From assembly GCA_028583685.1 (NCBI GenBank), contig JAMXIF010000051.1, forward strand, positions 49,667,655-49,731,654: 64,000 nt of DNA. The letters run 5' to 3'. The notes under the pieces are model-generated. The model ran no database searches. It was not told the origin of the DNA and saw only the letters and a list, made by a program, of their open reading frames with translations. The translations under genes and the position numbers were made by a program. This stretch comes from Petaurus breviceps papuanus (Eukaryota > Chordata > Mammalia > Diprotodontia > Petauridae). Positions 21,004-32,045 of the stretch are shown in pieces. Each line of letters opens with the position of its first letter. The stretch's first letter is position 1.

Positions 21004-21899
21004 CCCTAACAGAATGGGCAGCATGGAATGTGGAGCTCAGAGGACTGTGCTCATTGCACGGCAATCCATCCCCAAAAGACTCGTTTCAGTTGATCTGCAG
21101 AATTCAAGCAGATGAGAACTGGGCGCTGAAACAAGAGCTCCAACGTACAGCCTGTCTTATCATGCCAGAAGATCCTGGGACACCTTCCCAAAGCTGTGAG
21201 CTCAATGAACAGCCCTGCCAGCCGAGACAAGATACTGGCCTAAGGAAATAGGGTGATATCTCTGCCATCTTTGGCAAAGGAATACCCCCAAGAAGAGCAA
21301 AATGGTCAAAAGCCTATAAAACTTTCAGAGGTTATTAAGATCAGAAGAGCAGCCTTGGCCAACCGAGAGAACAAAGAAAGGGTGAACTTGCCCAAAATAT
21401 CATTGATCTGGAATTTCATTGGGTGATGACATTCAGACAGAGTAGTTTAAAGCGATTAGGGACCAGGGTTGTGCTGGAGTTGAAGCAGTGCAGCAATGGC
21501 AGAAAGATAGACAGAAAACTATCTCCACAGCAGGAATCTCAGCTGAAATCTGCTGTGTATTCAGGGATAATATCAGAAAAGCACTTTAAAACTACTGTCT
21601 AAACAGGATGACGCTCAAAAGCAGCTGGCAGTGTTCCTCGAAGGACATGGGGCTGACTCTGGCATCATCTGAAGATGAGTTTGCTGAGAACACAGGCATG
21701 GGATTAAATAACGAAGCTGACTAATTGTTCTCCATTCCTCCGTCTGCCTCTTCAATTGTCTGCCTATGTCAGTTGGGTGTTTTTGGAAAACGGCTTTCAA
21801 TTTCTAAGTCTTTTTTTCTCATTTTAATATTCAATTTAAAATATTTCATATATTTCAAATTTTGATATGAGAAGAGCAACAAGTTATTGATGGTGATAC
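21004..21899. other. Unrecognised 0.9-kb stretch with an 86-codon frame
   Basis: Plus frame 20991-21251 starts inside the MIR tail and ends at 21251; its central part (..DENWALKQELQ..) is alpha-helical in appearance but unknown to me. No repeat recognised across 0.9 kb, and the base composition is more balanced than in the flanks. Host exon debris or an unknown repeat are both possible. Confidence 0.3.
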
Positions 21900-23155
21900 A
21901 GATTATTCATAAAACACTTTTTAAGCACCTCAAAGAAATATGTGACCAGAAGCCATTCCCCAGTAGATAAGTGGCCAGAGGATATAAACAGTTCTCAAAA
22001 GGAGAATTGCGAAAAATCTACTAAAACCAATGAAAGAATGCTCCAAGTCATGAACAGTAAGGAGATTTTGAAACTAAACAACTCTGAGGTTTCACCTATT
22101 ACCCAAAAAATTTACAAAGTGGATACAAGATTGGAACAGTCAATGTTGAAAAAATTGTGCTGCTGATAGAGTTATGAATTGGTCCAACCATTCTGGAAAG
22201 CAATTTGGAATTCTGCACAGAGAAGGGGACTAAAATGTCCATACTCTTTAATCTAGAGATTCCACTGCTTGAAATATACCCCAAGAATGTCAACAAGAAA
22301 AAGAAAAGTCCTACATACATCAAAGTATTTAGGACAACACTTTTTGTGGTAGCAAAGAACTGCAAACAAATTAGATGCCCACCAACTGAAGAATGGCTAA
22401 ATAAATTGTGGTATGTGAATGTAATGGAAAATTACTGGCTTAAAAAAAAAAAACATTTAATGAAGACAGAAAAGCATGAAAGGACTCCTATGAACTGATA
22501 CAAAGCAAAGTAAGCAGAACCAAGACAACAATATCAGCAATGACTGCAACAATCTTAAATAAATATAAGAATAACAACAAAACAATTAAAATTGAGAGAT
22601 TATAATGACGAAGCTTGGCCTCAAAGAATAAAATATTAAAAGGCAGCTCACCCTAATTTTTTTTGTTGAAGTGTAGAAGATTGCATGGGCAGCTAGGTGG
22701 TGCTGGACCTGGAGTTAGGAAGACCTGAGTTCAAACCCAGCCTCAGACACTTAAACGGCTGTGTGACCCTAGGCAAATCATTTAACTGTGTTTATTCAGT
22801 TTCCTCATCTGCAAAATGAGTTGGAGAAGGAAATGGCAAATGACTCCAGTATCTTTGCATGAAAATCCCAAATGGGGTCATGGAGAATCAGACATAATTG
22901 AAAATAACCGAACAGTAGCAACAACAGAACACTGCATATTATATCTTACTTTTGATAATTTGGCTAGATTTGATAAAATGAACTTTTCACTCTTTGTTAT
23001 TCTTTATCACAAGAGATGACTCTTGGGGTGGCACAAAGATATATAGGTGGTATAAAGTTGAGAAATATAGTGTTTAATAGGAATGTATGTGTAGAGCTTG
23101 TATCAAATTGCAAGCTATCTTAGGGAAACAGGGGGAAGGGAGGAAAAGAAAAAAA
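21900..23155 (+). mobile_element. L1 3' end, sense, split by a SINE
   Basis: ORF2 C-terminal sequence in sense: the frame at 22205-22498 includes FNLEIPLLEIYPKN and FVVAKNCKQIRCPPTEEWLN, the conserved L1 end (typically 'AKNWKLE..PIEEWLNKLWY'). After it come the 3' UTR and, past the SINE, gtagagcttgtatcaaattg and an A-rich tail at 23143-23153. Frameshifts and stops abound. Its A tail adjoins the T-run of the next element. Confidence 0.82.
22686..22928 (+). mobile_element. Long RTE-tailed SINE inside the L1 3' UTR
   Basis: gggcagctaggtggtgctgg (about 15 bases of the head deleted), gagttcaaacccagcctcag, gttggagaaggaaatggcaa, gagaatcagacataattgaa, aacagtagcaacaacag. Confidence 0.88.
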
Positions 23156-24065
23156 AATTTTTTTACCATTTTTCAAATGCATTATTAACTTCTGATTTAT
23201 ATCACTCATTTCCACCAGATTTTGAGTTACAAATTTTCTCCCCGTTTTTCCCCTACCCACCACCCCAAAATAGCAGTCCCACAGGATATCACCTCCTCCA
23301 ATCTGCTCTCTCCCATATTTTCTCCCATACCCCTTTCAACTTTTCCAGTAGGGCATGGTGAATCTCTATGCCCCAGTGCCTGCATATCTTATTTCACAAT
23401 TACATGTAAAATAGTATTAATAATAGTATACATATTTAAACATTTGATTTTAAAACTTTTGAGTTCCAGATTCATTGCCTTCCTCCCTTGTCACCCACCC
23501 TGACTGGGAAGATAAGCAGTTCAGTATAGGTTGCACATGTGTAGCTAATGCAAAACAATAACATAGTAGACATATTGTAAAAGACTGACTATATTTCCCT
23601 CCCACCTATCCCACCTCCCACTTGTTCTATTCTCTATTTTGATCCAGTCTCTTTTCAAAAGTGGGTGCTTCCAACTTCCCTCCCCGCCTAGCCCGCCCTC
23701 CCTTTCATCATCCCCCCTCTCATTCCCTTCCCCCCTACTTTCCGGTAGGGTGAGACACCCTATTTAGTGTGTATTTCATTCCCTCCCCAAGCCAAATTCA
23801 ATGAGAATAAGGTTGACCCATTCTCTTTTGCCTTCCTATTCTTCCCCTTCATTGTAACCATTTTCCCTTGCCTCTTCTATATGAGATAGTTTACCCCCAT
23901 TCTATCTCTCCCCATCTCCTCTCATTATATTCCTTTCTCACCTCTTAATTTCACCTTTTAAGTATCATCCCTTCCTATTAAATTGGTCCTGTGCCCTCTA
24001 TCTATGTATACCTGTAAACATAAATACACACATTCACTTATGTATTCATATGCCCATATACCCTC

Positions 24066-24108
<43 letters not shown>

Positions 24109-25290
24109 TCTTTTCCCTTCAACTACTGAGAAAAGTTTCTTAAGTTACAATTATGGTTTTTCCATGTTGGAATGTTAATAGTTCAACTTTGATAAGTTCC
24201 TTATGATTCCTTTTCCCTGTTTACCTTCTCATGCTTCTCTTGCTTCTTGTATCTGAATGTCAAATTTTCTATTCAACTCTGTTTTTTTTTTTCAGCAAGA
24301 ATGCTTGAAAGTCCTCTATTCTACTGAATGACCATATTTTCCCCTGAAACATGATACTCAATTTTGCTGGGTAGGTGATTCTTGAATTTAATCCCAGCTC
24401 CTTTGACCTCCAGAATTCCAAGCCCTTTGATCCCTTAGTGTAGAAGCTGCCAGATCCTGGGTTGCCCTGATTGTGTTTCCACAATATTAAAATTGTTTCT
24501 TCCTGGCTGCTTGTAATATTCTCTCCTTAATCTGGGAATTCCAGAACCTGGCTATAATATTCCTAGGAGTTTTCTTTTTGGGATCTTATTCAGGAGGTGA
24601 TCGGTGGATTCTTTCAAACTCTATTTTGCCCTCTGATTCTAAAACATCAGGGCAGTTTTCTTTGAGAACTTCCTGGAGGATGATTTCTAGGTTCTTACTT
24701 TGATCATGGTTTTCAGGTAGTACAATAATTTTTAAATTATCTCTCCTGGATCTATTTTCCAGGACAGTGGTTTTTCCCATGAGATATTTCACATTACCTT
24801 CTATTCTTTCATTTGTTTGGATCTGTTTAACAGCATCTTGATTTCTCATAAAGTCATTAGCTTCCATTTGCTCCAATCCAATTAATGATTCTCCTCAGTG
24901 AGCTTTTGAGATTCTTTTTCCATCTGGCAAATTCAGCTTTTTAAGGCATTCTTCTCCTCATTGACTTTTTGAGCCTCTTTTGCCACTTGAGTTAGTCTGT
25001 TTTTTAAGGTGTTATTTTCCTCTGTCAGGCTGTTCACTCTCACTTTGTAATTTTCTTGCATCATTCTCATTTCTCTTCTTAATTTTTCCTCCACTTCTCT
25101 TATCTGCTTCTTAAAGTCCTCTATGGCCTATAACCAGCTCATATTTTCCTTTGAAACTTTTGGTGCAGGAGTTCTGACTTCACTGTCTTCCTCCTGTTCC
25201 ATGCTTTGCTCCTTTTTGTCCCCAAAATAGGAGTCTAATGTTGGAATCTTCTGTCTGCTTTGTTTCCTTTGCCTGGTCATATTGCCCCTC
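23156..25290 (-). mobile_element. HAL1-like (ORF1-only) L1 derivative, antisense
   Basis: In minus orientation: ORF1 starts at ATG 25280 (MTRQRKQ..), a long coiled coil follows (about residues 40-150, ..IREVEEKLRREMRMMQEN..), then the RRM-like part (..RRDNLKIIVLPE.., 24586-24876) and the C-terminal part (..RITYPAKLSIMFQGKIW.., 24269-24484). ORF1 is cut by several stops and frame breaks. Directly after its stop comes about 1.1 kb of purine-rich 3' UTR down to an A-run at about 23160. No ORF2 is present, the architecture of half-L1 (HAL1) elements. An L1 with an internal deletion is the alternative. Confidence 0.7.
24069..24108. repeat. (TA)n microsatellite in the HAL1-like 3' UTR
   Basis: Alternating TA with one interrupting tg. 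Self-complementary. Confidence 0.95.
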
Positions 25291-25308
25291 GGTCACTTGA
25301 CCCCTGGG

Positions 25309-25657
25309 CAAAAGCTTCAAAGGAAAATATGAGCTGGTTACAGGCCATAGAGGACCTTAAGAAGCAGATAAGAGAAGTGGAGGAAAAATTGGGAAGAGAA
25401 ATGAGAATGATGCAAGAAAATTACAAAATGAGAGTGAACAGCCTGACTGAGGAAAATAACACCTTAAAAAACAGACTAACTCAAGTGGCAAAAGAGGCTC
25501 AAAAAGTCAATGAGGAGAAAAATGCCTTAAAAAGCTGAATTTGCCAGATGCAAAAAGAATCTCAAAAGCTCACTGAGGAGAATCATTGCTTCAGCAAATG
25601 GAAGCTAATGACTTTATGAGCAATCAAGATGCTGTTAAACAGATCCAAACAAATGAA
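25309..25657 (+). mobile_element. Inverted second copy of the L1/HAL1 ORF1 coiled-coil region
   Basis: This plus-strand segment is the reverse complement of 24808-25166 with roughly ten substitutions and one short indel in about 350 bp. Its frame (25260-25538, ..MSWLQAIEDLKKQIREVEEKLGREMRMMQ..) is the same coiled coil. Both copies share the stop after ..ALKS. The arms are separated by about 142 bp that hold the ORF1 start of the minus copy. Confidence 0.88.
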
Positions 25658-25663
25658 CTCCTG

Positions 25664-26325
25664 CAGAGCCTTCTGTCTAGTGTCCCTGATTCAAATTTCT
25701 CCCCTCTCCAGTCCATCTTCTACTCATCTGCTACTATGATCTTCCTAAAGAGCATATATAACCATGTTAACCTTCCCTCCCCCACCCCCAATAAATTCCA
25801 GGGGTTCCCTATAACTTCCAAAATCAAATATAAAATCTTTTGCTTAACTTGTAAAGCCCTTTATAGCCTGGCCCCCTCCTACCTTTCCAGTCATCTTCTA
25901 TTTTCCTCTTTCAGATTACCTATGATCTGGCTATACCAGCCTTCGTGTTGCTCTTCAGACACCCTTCTCTATCTCCCATTCCCATGAGCCTTTGCATTTA
26001 CTGTTCCTCACAGTTAGAGAATGTTCTCCCTTGCCATCTTCACATCCTGACTACCCTGGTTTCCTTTAAGACTCAGCCCTGATTTTACCCTCTGCAAGAT
26101 GCTTTTCCCTGTCCTCCTTGATCTTAGTATCTCACACTGAGGCAACCACCCATTTACACAGTATAAACTTGGAGGGACATAGCTGTTTGTAGGTTGTGTC
26201 CCTCAGAAGAAGGTGAGATCCTTGAGTGCAGGAACTATTTACTTTTTGCCTTTCTTTATAGCCACAGTGATTAGTATAGTACCTGGCCCTTAATAAGTGT
26301 GAAATAAATGCTTTTTAATTGATTG
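25664..26325 (+). mobile_element. L2 3' half, sense
   Basis: atcttcctaaagagcatata, aaaatcaaatataaaatctt, taaagccctttatagcctgg, cctacctttccagtcatctt, agcctttgcatttactgttc, gatccttgagtgcaggaact, gtacctggcccttaataagt, aaataaatgctttttaattg. About 660 bp reaching the L2 end. Confidence 0.78.
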
Positions 26326-26502
26326 ATTCATTCATTGTGAAACAATAGAAAAACAGAAAGAATTCTGAAACTTCAGACATTTTCACATTTAGGAATGCAA
26401 CCTTGAAAAGAGCCCTCCAAAAAATGTCAGGTCCTTTTCAATTTTCATTGGCCCTGAAAGATAAAGGAAGAAAGTTTGCATGGAGAGAGGGCTATAAGGT
26501 TT

Positions 26503-26755
26503 CCAATCAGTCATTTTTCATTCATGTCTGACTCCTCATGATCCTATTTGGGGTTTTCTCAGCAAAGATTTTGGAGTGGTTTGCCATTTCCTTCTCAAAC
26601 TCATTTTACAGATGAGAAAACTGAGGAAAGGAGAATGAAGTGATTAGCCCAAGGTCATACAGCTAAGTATCTGAGGCCAGATTTGAAATCAGGAAGGTGA
26701 GTCCCCCTGACTCAAAGCCCAGAATTCTATCCACTATGCCACCTAGTTGCCCCCA
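26503..26755 (-). mobile_element. Long RTE-tailed SINE, antisense, full length
   Basis: tcagtcatttttcattcatg, atttggggttttctcagcaa, tttgccatttccttctcaaa, tagcccaaggtcatacagct, atccactatgccacctagtt. Confidence 0.9.
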
Positions 26756-26756
26756 T

Positions 26757-26865
26757 ATTTGTTGAATTTAATTCAATTGAACTGAATCAGGTAAGGACTT
26801 GTCTAGGAGGTAGCACTTGAGTTGATCTTTGAAGGTAACTAAAGATTCTAAGAAACAATACACTC
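26757..26865 (-). mobile_element. L2 fragment, antisense
   Basis: tatttgttgaatttaattca, then ctaggaggtagcacttgagt and tgatctttgaaggtaactaa, words of the antisense L2 3' region with part deleted. Confidence 0.45.
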
Positions 26866-27392
26866 CCATTTCTCCTACCCCAGTCAACAAAGAGAACATA
26901 AGAAGATCCCTGAATTTCCCCTCAAACACAAATTCCTAGACCCTGCAAAACTATTATAGATTTCTTTCTTATGGTTTCAAAGAAAGCTGTCCTATCTCTA
27001 CCCAAGTCATCTCTTCTCCAGGCTAACATCTATTGTCTTTGTACAAATCTCATGGACTCAGACCTCTGCCATCTAGCCAACTAATCTGCTGGACATCCTC
27101 CAGCTTACCAATATTCTTCCTATAGTGTGAACCTGAAACTAGAAGATTGAAGATTCCAGATGGGACCCAATCCAGGCAGAGGGTACAAGGACACCACTAT
27201 CTCCTTATTCCTGAATGCTCTGACTTTGGCAATGCTTACCAAGGTCATATTAGTTTTGTTTGTATTTTTGTTTTACCATTGCAATGTCACACTGTTGAGT
27301 CATAGTGAGTTTTGAGTTCACTAAAACCCCAAAATCTTTCTCAACCTATTTTCTAGGCATGCCTCATCCTTCTTATACTTGTAAAGATGATT

Positions 27393-27547
27393 TTTTTTTT
27401 GGAGGGCAGAATTCAGGGCAATTGGGGTTAAGTGACTTGCCCAAGGACACACAGCTAGTAAGTGTTAAGTGTCTGAGGTCGGATTTGAACTCAGGTCCTC
27501 CTGACTCCAGGGCCAGTGCTCTATTCACTGTGCTACCTAGCTGCCCC
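27393..27547 (-). mobile_element. Short CORE-SINE inside L3/CR1, antisense, with target duplication
   Basis: T-run, gcaattggggttaagtgact, cacacagctagtaagtgtta, gaactcaggtcctcctgact, ctgtgctacctagctgcccc. Flanks aaagatgatt (27383-27392) and tgaaatgatt (27548-27557) look like a duplicated target. Confidence 0.92.
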
Positions 27548-27609
27548 TGAAATGATTTCTTGAACCCAAGCATAAGACTTTACATTTTTCCCTATTGACT
27601 TTCATCTTA

Positions 27610-27828
27610 TTGAAAGGCAATATGGCACAGTGAATGAAGAAGTGATCCTGAAGCTAGGAAGACCTTGGTCCAAGTCCCATCTCTGACACTTGTGGGCTCT
27701 ATGAACCTGGCAAGGTATTTAGTTTCTCAGTGTTCTACACAGCTCACTAAGATTATATGTTACAGAGAAGATTTGCACTGGTAGAGGGAATTTCCTGTGC
27801 CAGTGAAATCACAGATGTAATTCTTCCC
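27610..27828 (+). mobile_element. MIR-related SINE with 'cagagaagatttgcactgg' tail
   Basis: ggcaatatggcacagtgaat, gctaggaagaccttggtcca, agtttctcagtgttctacac, actaagattatatgttacag, ctggtagagggaatttcctg, cagtgaaatcacagatg. Most complete copy of the family split at 4.3-4.8 kb. Confidence 0.65.
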
Positions 27829-28689
27829 TCTCCTTATTTGGGTTAGCCCAGTGCTCTAAACCATTGAGATCTTTTGGGATCCTATTATCCAGTATGTCAG
27901 CTTGTGCCAACCATCTTGTGCTCTCTGGAAATTTGATACGCATATCATCTAAACCATAATTCAAGTCATTGATAAAAATATCCAACAGCATAAGCCCTAG
28001 ATGGACCAGGAGAATTGCATTACAGATTTCCTTCCAAGTGAACATCTGACCATTAGTGACTTCTCTTTCTATATGATTATTTGAATAAATCTAATTGTAC
28101 TATCACCCAACCTGCCTTCACAGCTCTCTCTTTTCCATAAGAATAGCATGTGATACATTATCAGACACTTTGCTTAAGTGTGGGCGAAATAGATTTACAG
28201 AATTTCTCAGATCTACAAGCTTAGAAATCCCGTAGAAAAAAAAAAAGGAAAGGAAAGGAAATACAGGAAATACCTATTCTCATATGATGTTTGTTCTTGG
28301 TGGAACCATGATGACTCTCTATGAACATGCCTAAATATTCACTATGTCTTTAATAATATAACCTGGGATCATGTGAGGAATAATATTCAAATTCACTGAC
28401 CTGGAATTTACAAATTTACTCCTCTTTCCCTTTTTTAAAAAAAAAATCTCCCTTTCCATAATCTTTCAAATATCACCCCCAGTGGCTTGATCTGACAACT
28501 CTTTCAACAATCTAGGATGCATTTCATCTCAGCTAGGTGAATTGAATTCATCAAGCTCTCTTTCTATCTCCTATCAATTCCCTATTAGCCAATCTTTTTC
28601 TGTCCATCTATTCCAAAGATCGTTTAATTAACAGCTTTACTTTCTCTCAGTTGACATTTGTCACTGTCCTATCCCTTTTTAATCTTATT

Positions 28690-28785
28690 CTTTTCATTCT
28701 TTTACATATGAGGCAACTGGGGTATGGAGAAATTAAGTGTCCAAGGTCACACAGCTAATGAGTACTAAGCAGACAAATACAAGAC
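28690..28785 (-). mobile_element. MIR core fragment, antisense
   Basis: ttttacatatgaggcaactg and gtccaaggtcacacagctaa. Confidence 0.55.
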
Positions 28786-30159
28786 TGTACAGAGAAACAG
28801 TCGCTGTGGTTAACAGATAATCAAGATTGGATCTTGTGTTCAAGGAATTTAAATGATTCTCAGAGGAGACAAGTATAAAAATCCTCCTTCCTAATTACTG
28901 CTCAAAATGAGATAAGGGATCTGTCTCTGAGTTGTAGACCTGAAGCTAAATTAAACCTATTAAAAGATAATTTGGGTGGTAATGGTGATGACAATCATGC
29001 TCATATACCAAAAACTGCCTCCCAACTTGACTCTAGCCAGGTTATGGTTTCAGCTGACTTCACTCAAGTCTTAACTGTTGAAAACCACAGTTGCCATGAA
29101 CCCAGAGTTGGGGTCTAATGGGCAACCTCTGTTCTTAGAGTAAATCAATTCTATGGTGCCTGGTCTGGTTCACGCCCCTTCCCGATTGTTCAGACTACTC
29201 CAAGTCAGTCCATCTTAAAACTACAGTCAAGATTTAAGGGGCCTTTGCCATTAAACAAAAACACATTTTCAAAGGGAAGAATTATTGTGGTCAGGGATTC
29301 AAAAACAATAAACACAAAAGAACTGGAACAGAGTCCAAACACAAGACCACTCGGCAAATTGGAAGGCAAATCTAAACACAGCTCTGCTCACTGAGGCAGC
29401 AAGCTCCGAAGGAGCAAAAATTCCCAGTTTATACAGCTCATGCTGTTGCTGCCCCATTCCAGCTATTTATAAAATAGCTCCACTCTGGCCAGGGTTAGGC
29501 CTTGAGCTAATTTCCATGCAGATTTCCAAACTGCCTCTAAAGATCTGAAAATGAAGGCTGGCTCTATTTCTCTGAATGCCAACCCACCCTGGTAAGCAAA
29601 TCCCGATGTATTGGCAAAGGCCAAGAAATATACTGTATTTCAAGAATTAGCTGATTCCAGTAGTCAGCAGAAACACAGGGTCGCCTTTCGGGCTTTTCTC
29701 TGTACCTGATTTTCTTCATTTTTCTTGCTGTGTGACTATTTGAATGGCTTGTCTTTCCACAAGATATAAATTCTTTCTCTACTGTGCTATCTATTCACCT
29801 TGAAAGTTTTTTTTTTTAATACAAAACACAAATCTTAACGCCATTTACCGATAATTTGTGGATCTGCTTAGAGCTTATCTCATACTTATCCTCCCTCCAG
29901 TCCCTGTCAGAATAATAGATGTAGAACCACAACTTTCCCTTCAGATACAGTCATGAATGGTAACAGACTGTAGAGTGGGGATTTTCCCCCTGCTTTTGAT
30001 TAATAGATGTCCAAAAATCACAGTATTTCCACATTTCTTACAATCTGGGTTTGTTTGTTCATTTTTTTAAAGATTAGGGAGAATTTAGAGGGTGAGTTTC
30101 TGAGCACAAACAGGAGGGTGTCCCCTATTCTCCCTTTCCAAGGATTGTTAATTGAATAA
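28786..30159. other. Repeat-poor stretch of about 1.4 kb
   Basis: No recognised LINE, SINE or DNA element and no convincing frame. The interval 29130-29700 has balanced composition and reads as unique sequence. Confidence 0.4.
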
Positions 30160-30275
30160 AATGAGTTCATATGGCATAGTTGATAAAGAACCAGGCTCAA
30201 AGCCAAGAAGACTGGTGTCTAAATTCTCCCCTCTGTCACATACTGATTTCCTGACCCTGAGCTCCCCTTTTCAGC
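30160..30275 (+). mobile_element. MIR 5' fragment, sense
   Basis: atatggcatagttgataaag, accaggctcaaagccaagaa, then gtcacatactgatttcctga. Confidence 0.5.
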
Positions 30276-30465
30276 GTTCTTGTCTACTGTCTAAGACTGT
30301 AACAGAGAAGGCACAAAAGGATTGTCTTCACTTGGGATTCCAAATATTAAAAGAAAACACAAGTCCAGAACAATTTCTAACCCTACAGTGCTGAGATTTA
30401 CAATATAAAAGGAAAGACAGTCTCTGCCTTCAAAGAACTTCCATAAAATGCTAAACTTTTTGTAA

Positions 30466-30965
30466 AAGGTAGGTAGTGTGGTGCAGTGGCAAGAATACAA
30501 CTCTGTTTGAGTCAGAGGATGCATCTGAAACCTGCCTCTTATGCAACCTTGGGCAAATCATCTCACCTCTCTCTGAATCAATCATTCATTTATTAAGCAC
30601 CTAACATGTGACAGGCATTGTGCTAAGTGCTGGAAGTACAAAAAGAGATAACAGACAGTCTCTGCCCTCAAGAAGCTTATCATTTAATGAGGGAGACAAC
30701 ATGCAATACACACACACGCTCACCCACAAAAACAACACAACAAGCTATGTACAGAATAAATAGGAAATAATTAAGACAGGAAAAACACTGCAATTTAGAG
30801 CATTTGGAGAAGGCTTCCTGTAGAAGGTGGGATTTTAGTTGGAGCTTACAGGAAGCCAGTAAGGTGAGTGGAGGAAGGAGAGCATTCTGGGCAGGGCGAC
30901 TGCCTGGGGATAGTTCTTTATCTGTAAAATGGGGGGTTTAGACTATTTGATCTGTGAGGATCCTT
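30466..30965 (+). mobile_element. MIR variant, sense, split by an L2 fragment
   Basis: Left part: gtgtggtgcagtggcaagaa, cttgggcaaatcatctcacc. Right part (about 30909-30965): tctttatctgtaaaatgggg, tctgtgaggatccttctagt. The two halves are contiguous in MIR once the L2 is removed. Confidence 0.65.
30577..30908 (-). mobile_element. L2 3' end inserted in MIR, antisense
   Basis: atcattcatttattaagcac, attgtgctaagtgctggaag, acagtctctgccctcaagaa, atgagggagacaacatgcaa, ggcttcctgtagaaggtggg, gagagcattctgggcag. About 330 bp, preserved better than most L2 pieces here. Confidence 0.78.
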
Positions 30966-31895
30966 CTAGTTCCAAACCAAAGAGCCTATGCAGACCAGGG
31001 AGGGGGCCAGAATCCTAGTAGGGTCTGCCCTCTAGGAAGTTCTCTCCAGGCCTGGTCAGCCAAACTCTCCAGGTACGAAGTGCCATTTCTTGTTCTTCAA
31101 ACTGACCAAATAATTAATTGTAAAGTAGCAGATGTTCACTTACAGATAAGAGCATTTGCATTTTAAGAGCCAGATTTCCCAAAGCCACCAGGATAAGTCA
31201 GATAGGACTTTTTATACACAAATGGAAAGAGGAAGTCACTGAGAATGACCCTCTTCTTCAGAAATTCTCACATTGGCACAATTACTCTTGGTCTTTGAAA
31301 GTGAATGTGGGTTTTTGAAGCTAGATGTTAAGTAAAGGAATAAAGAAAACTCTAACATGAGGACCTAAGTGTAATTAATCACAAGTGCAGCAGACCAGGG
31401 TGGATGTGGAGGGAGCCACCAGGAACAGAGGCCAAAGGAATCAAACATCCAAGGGAAGGGAAGGCATCAATCTCTTTATCTCCCAGTCTATCAGAGATAA
31501 CAGTGACCAGATTCAGGTGTGGAAGGGGGAGAATGGAACCAAGGGATTACAAAAAGTTAGTCCCAGAGAGGGAATTAGTCAAGGTAGAAAGAAAGAAACC
31601 CTCAAAGAGGGTCCCAGAAGGAGTCTCAGAGGCCATTGATCCAACACTTTCATTTTACAGGTAAGGACACTGAGACCCAGGGAGCCTAAATGAACCCAAG
31701 GTAATAACCACTGGGCATGGCATTGGAATACATTGGAACTTGAGAACTCTTGAGTGTGGTTCTCCAGAAACTCATCATTCTGCAAGACCAAATCAACTTT
31801 GTAGTTCACACCTCCTCGGATCATTTCCATCTCTGTGCAGGACTTCATCACGCCCCCATGCAGCACACTATACCCCCCCCCCCCATTCCCCTGGA
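30966..31895. other. Mostly unique, with a decayed MIR near 31600
   Basis: 31610-31700 reads agtctcagaggccattgatc and cattttacaggtaaggacac, a minus-strand MIR variant. A C-rich run of about 15 lies at 31868-31884. Frames at 31385-31664 have no known motif. Confidence 0.4.
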
Positions 31896-31899
31896 CCTT

Positions 31900-32045
31900 T
31901 CAGGTTCTTTGTGTGTGTTGTCTCTCACATTAGATAGACTGTGAGCCCCTTGAGGGCAGGAGTGTTGATGCCTTTTTTTGTATCCTCAGAGCTTTGCACA
32001 ATGCCTGGCACACAGTAGGTACTTAATAAAGACTTAGTGACTCTA
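31900..32045 (+). mobile_element. L2 3' end
   Basis: gactgtgagccccttgaggg, caggagtgttgatgcctttt, tgcctggcacacagtaggta, cttaataaagacttagtgac. Well preserved. Confidence 0.85.

Larger units (their letters stand above)
26945..28690 (-). mobile_element. Long L3/CR1 LINE fragment, antisense
   Basis: The plus strand follows the known antisense CR1/L3 order: tctcttctccaggctaacat; a region like 'gacctcagatgccacccagaact'; gacactgttgagtcata; aaaatctttctcaacc; acatttttccctattg; then tgtgctctctggaaatttga, attcaagtcattgataaaaa, tatccaacagcataagccct, acattatcagacactttgct, tggaaccatgatgactctct and cactgacctggaatttacaa. About 1.4 kb of L3 remains, interrupted by two SINEs. Confidence 0.75.

Noticed and set aside
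25260-25538. 92-codon coiled-coil frame as a host gene
   Set aside because: It is the ORF1 coiled-coil region of an L1/HAL1 element, present a second time in inverted form next to it.
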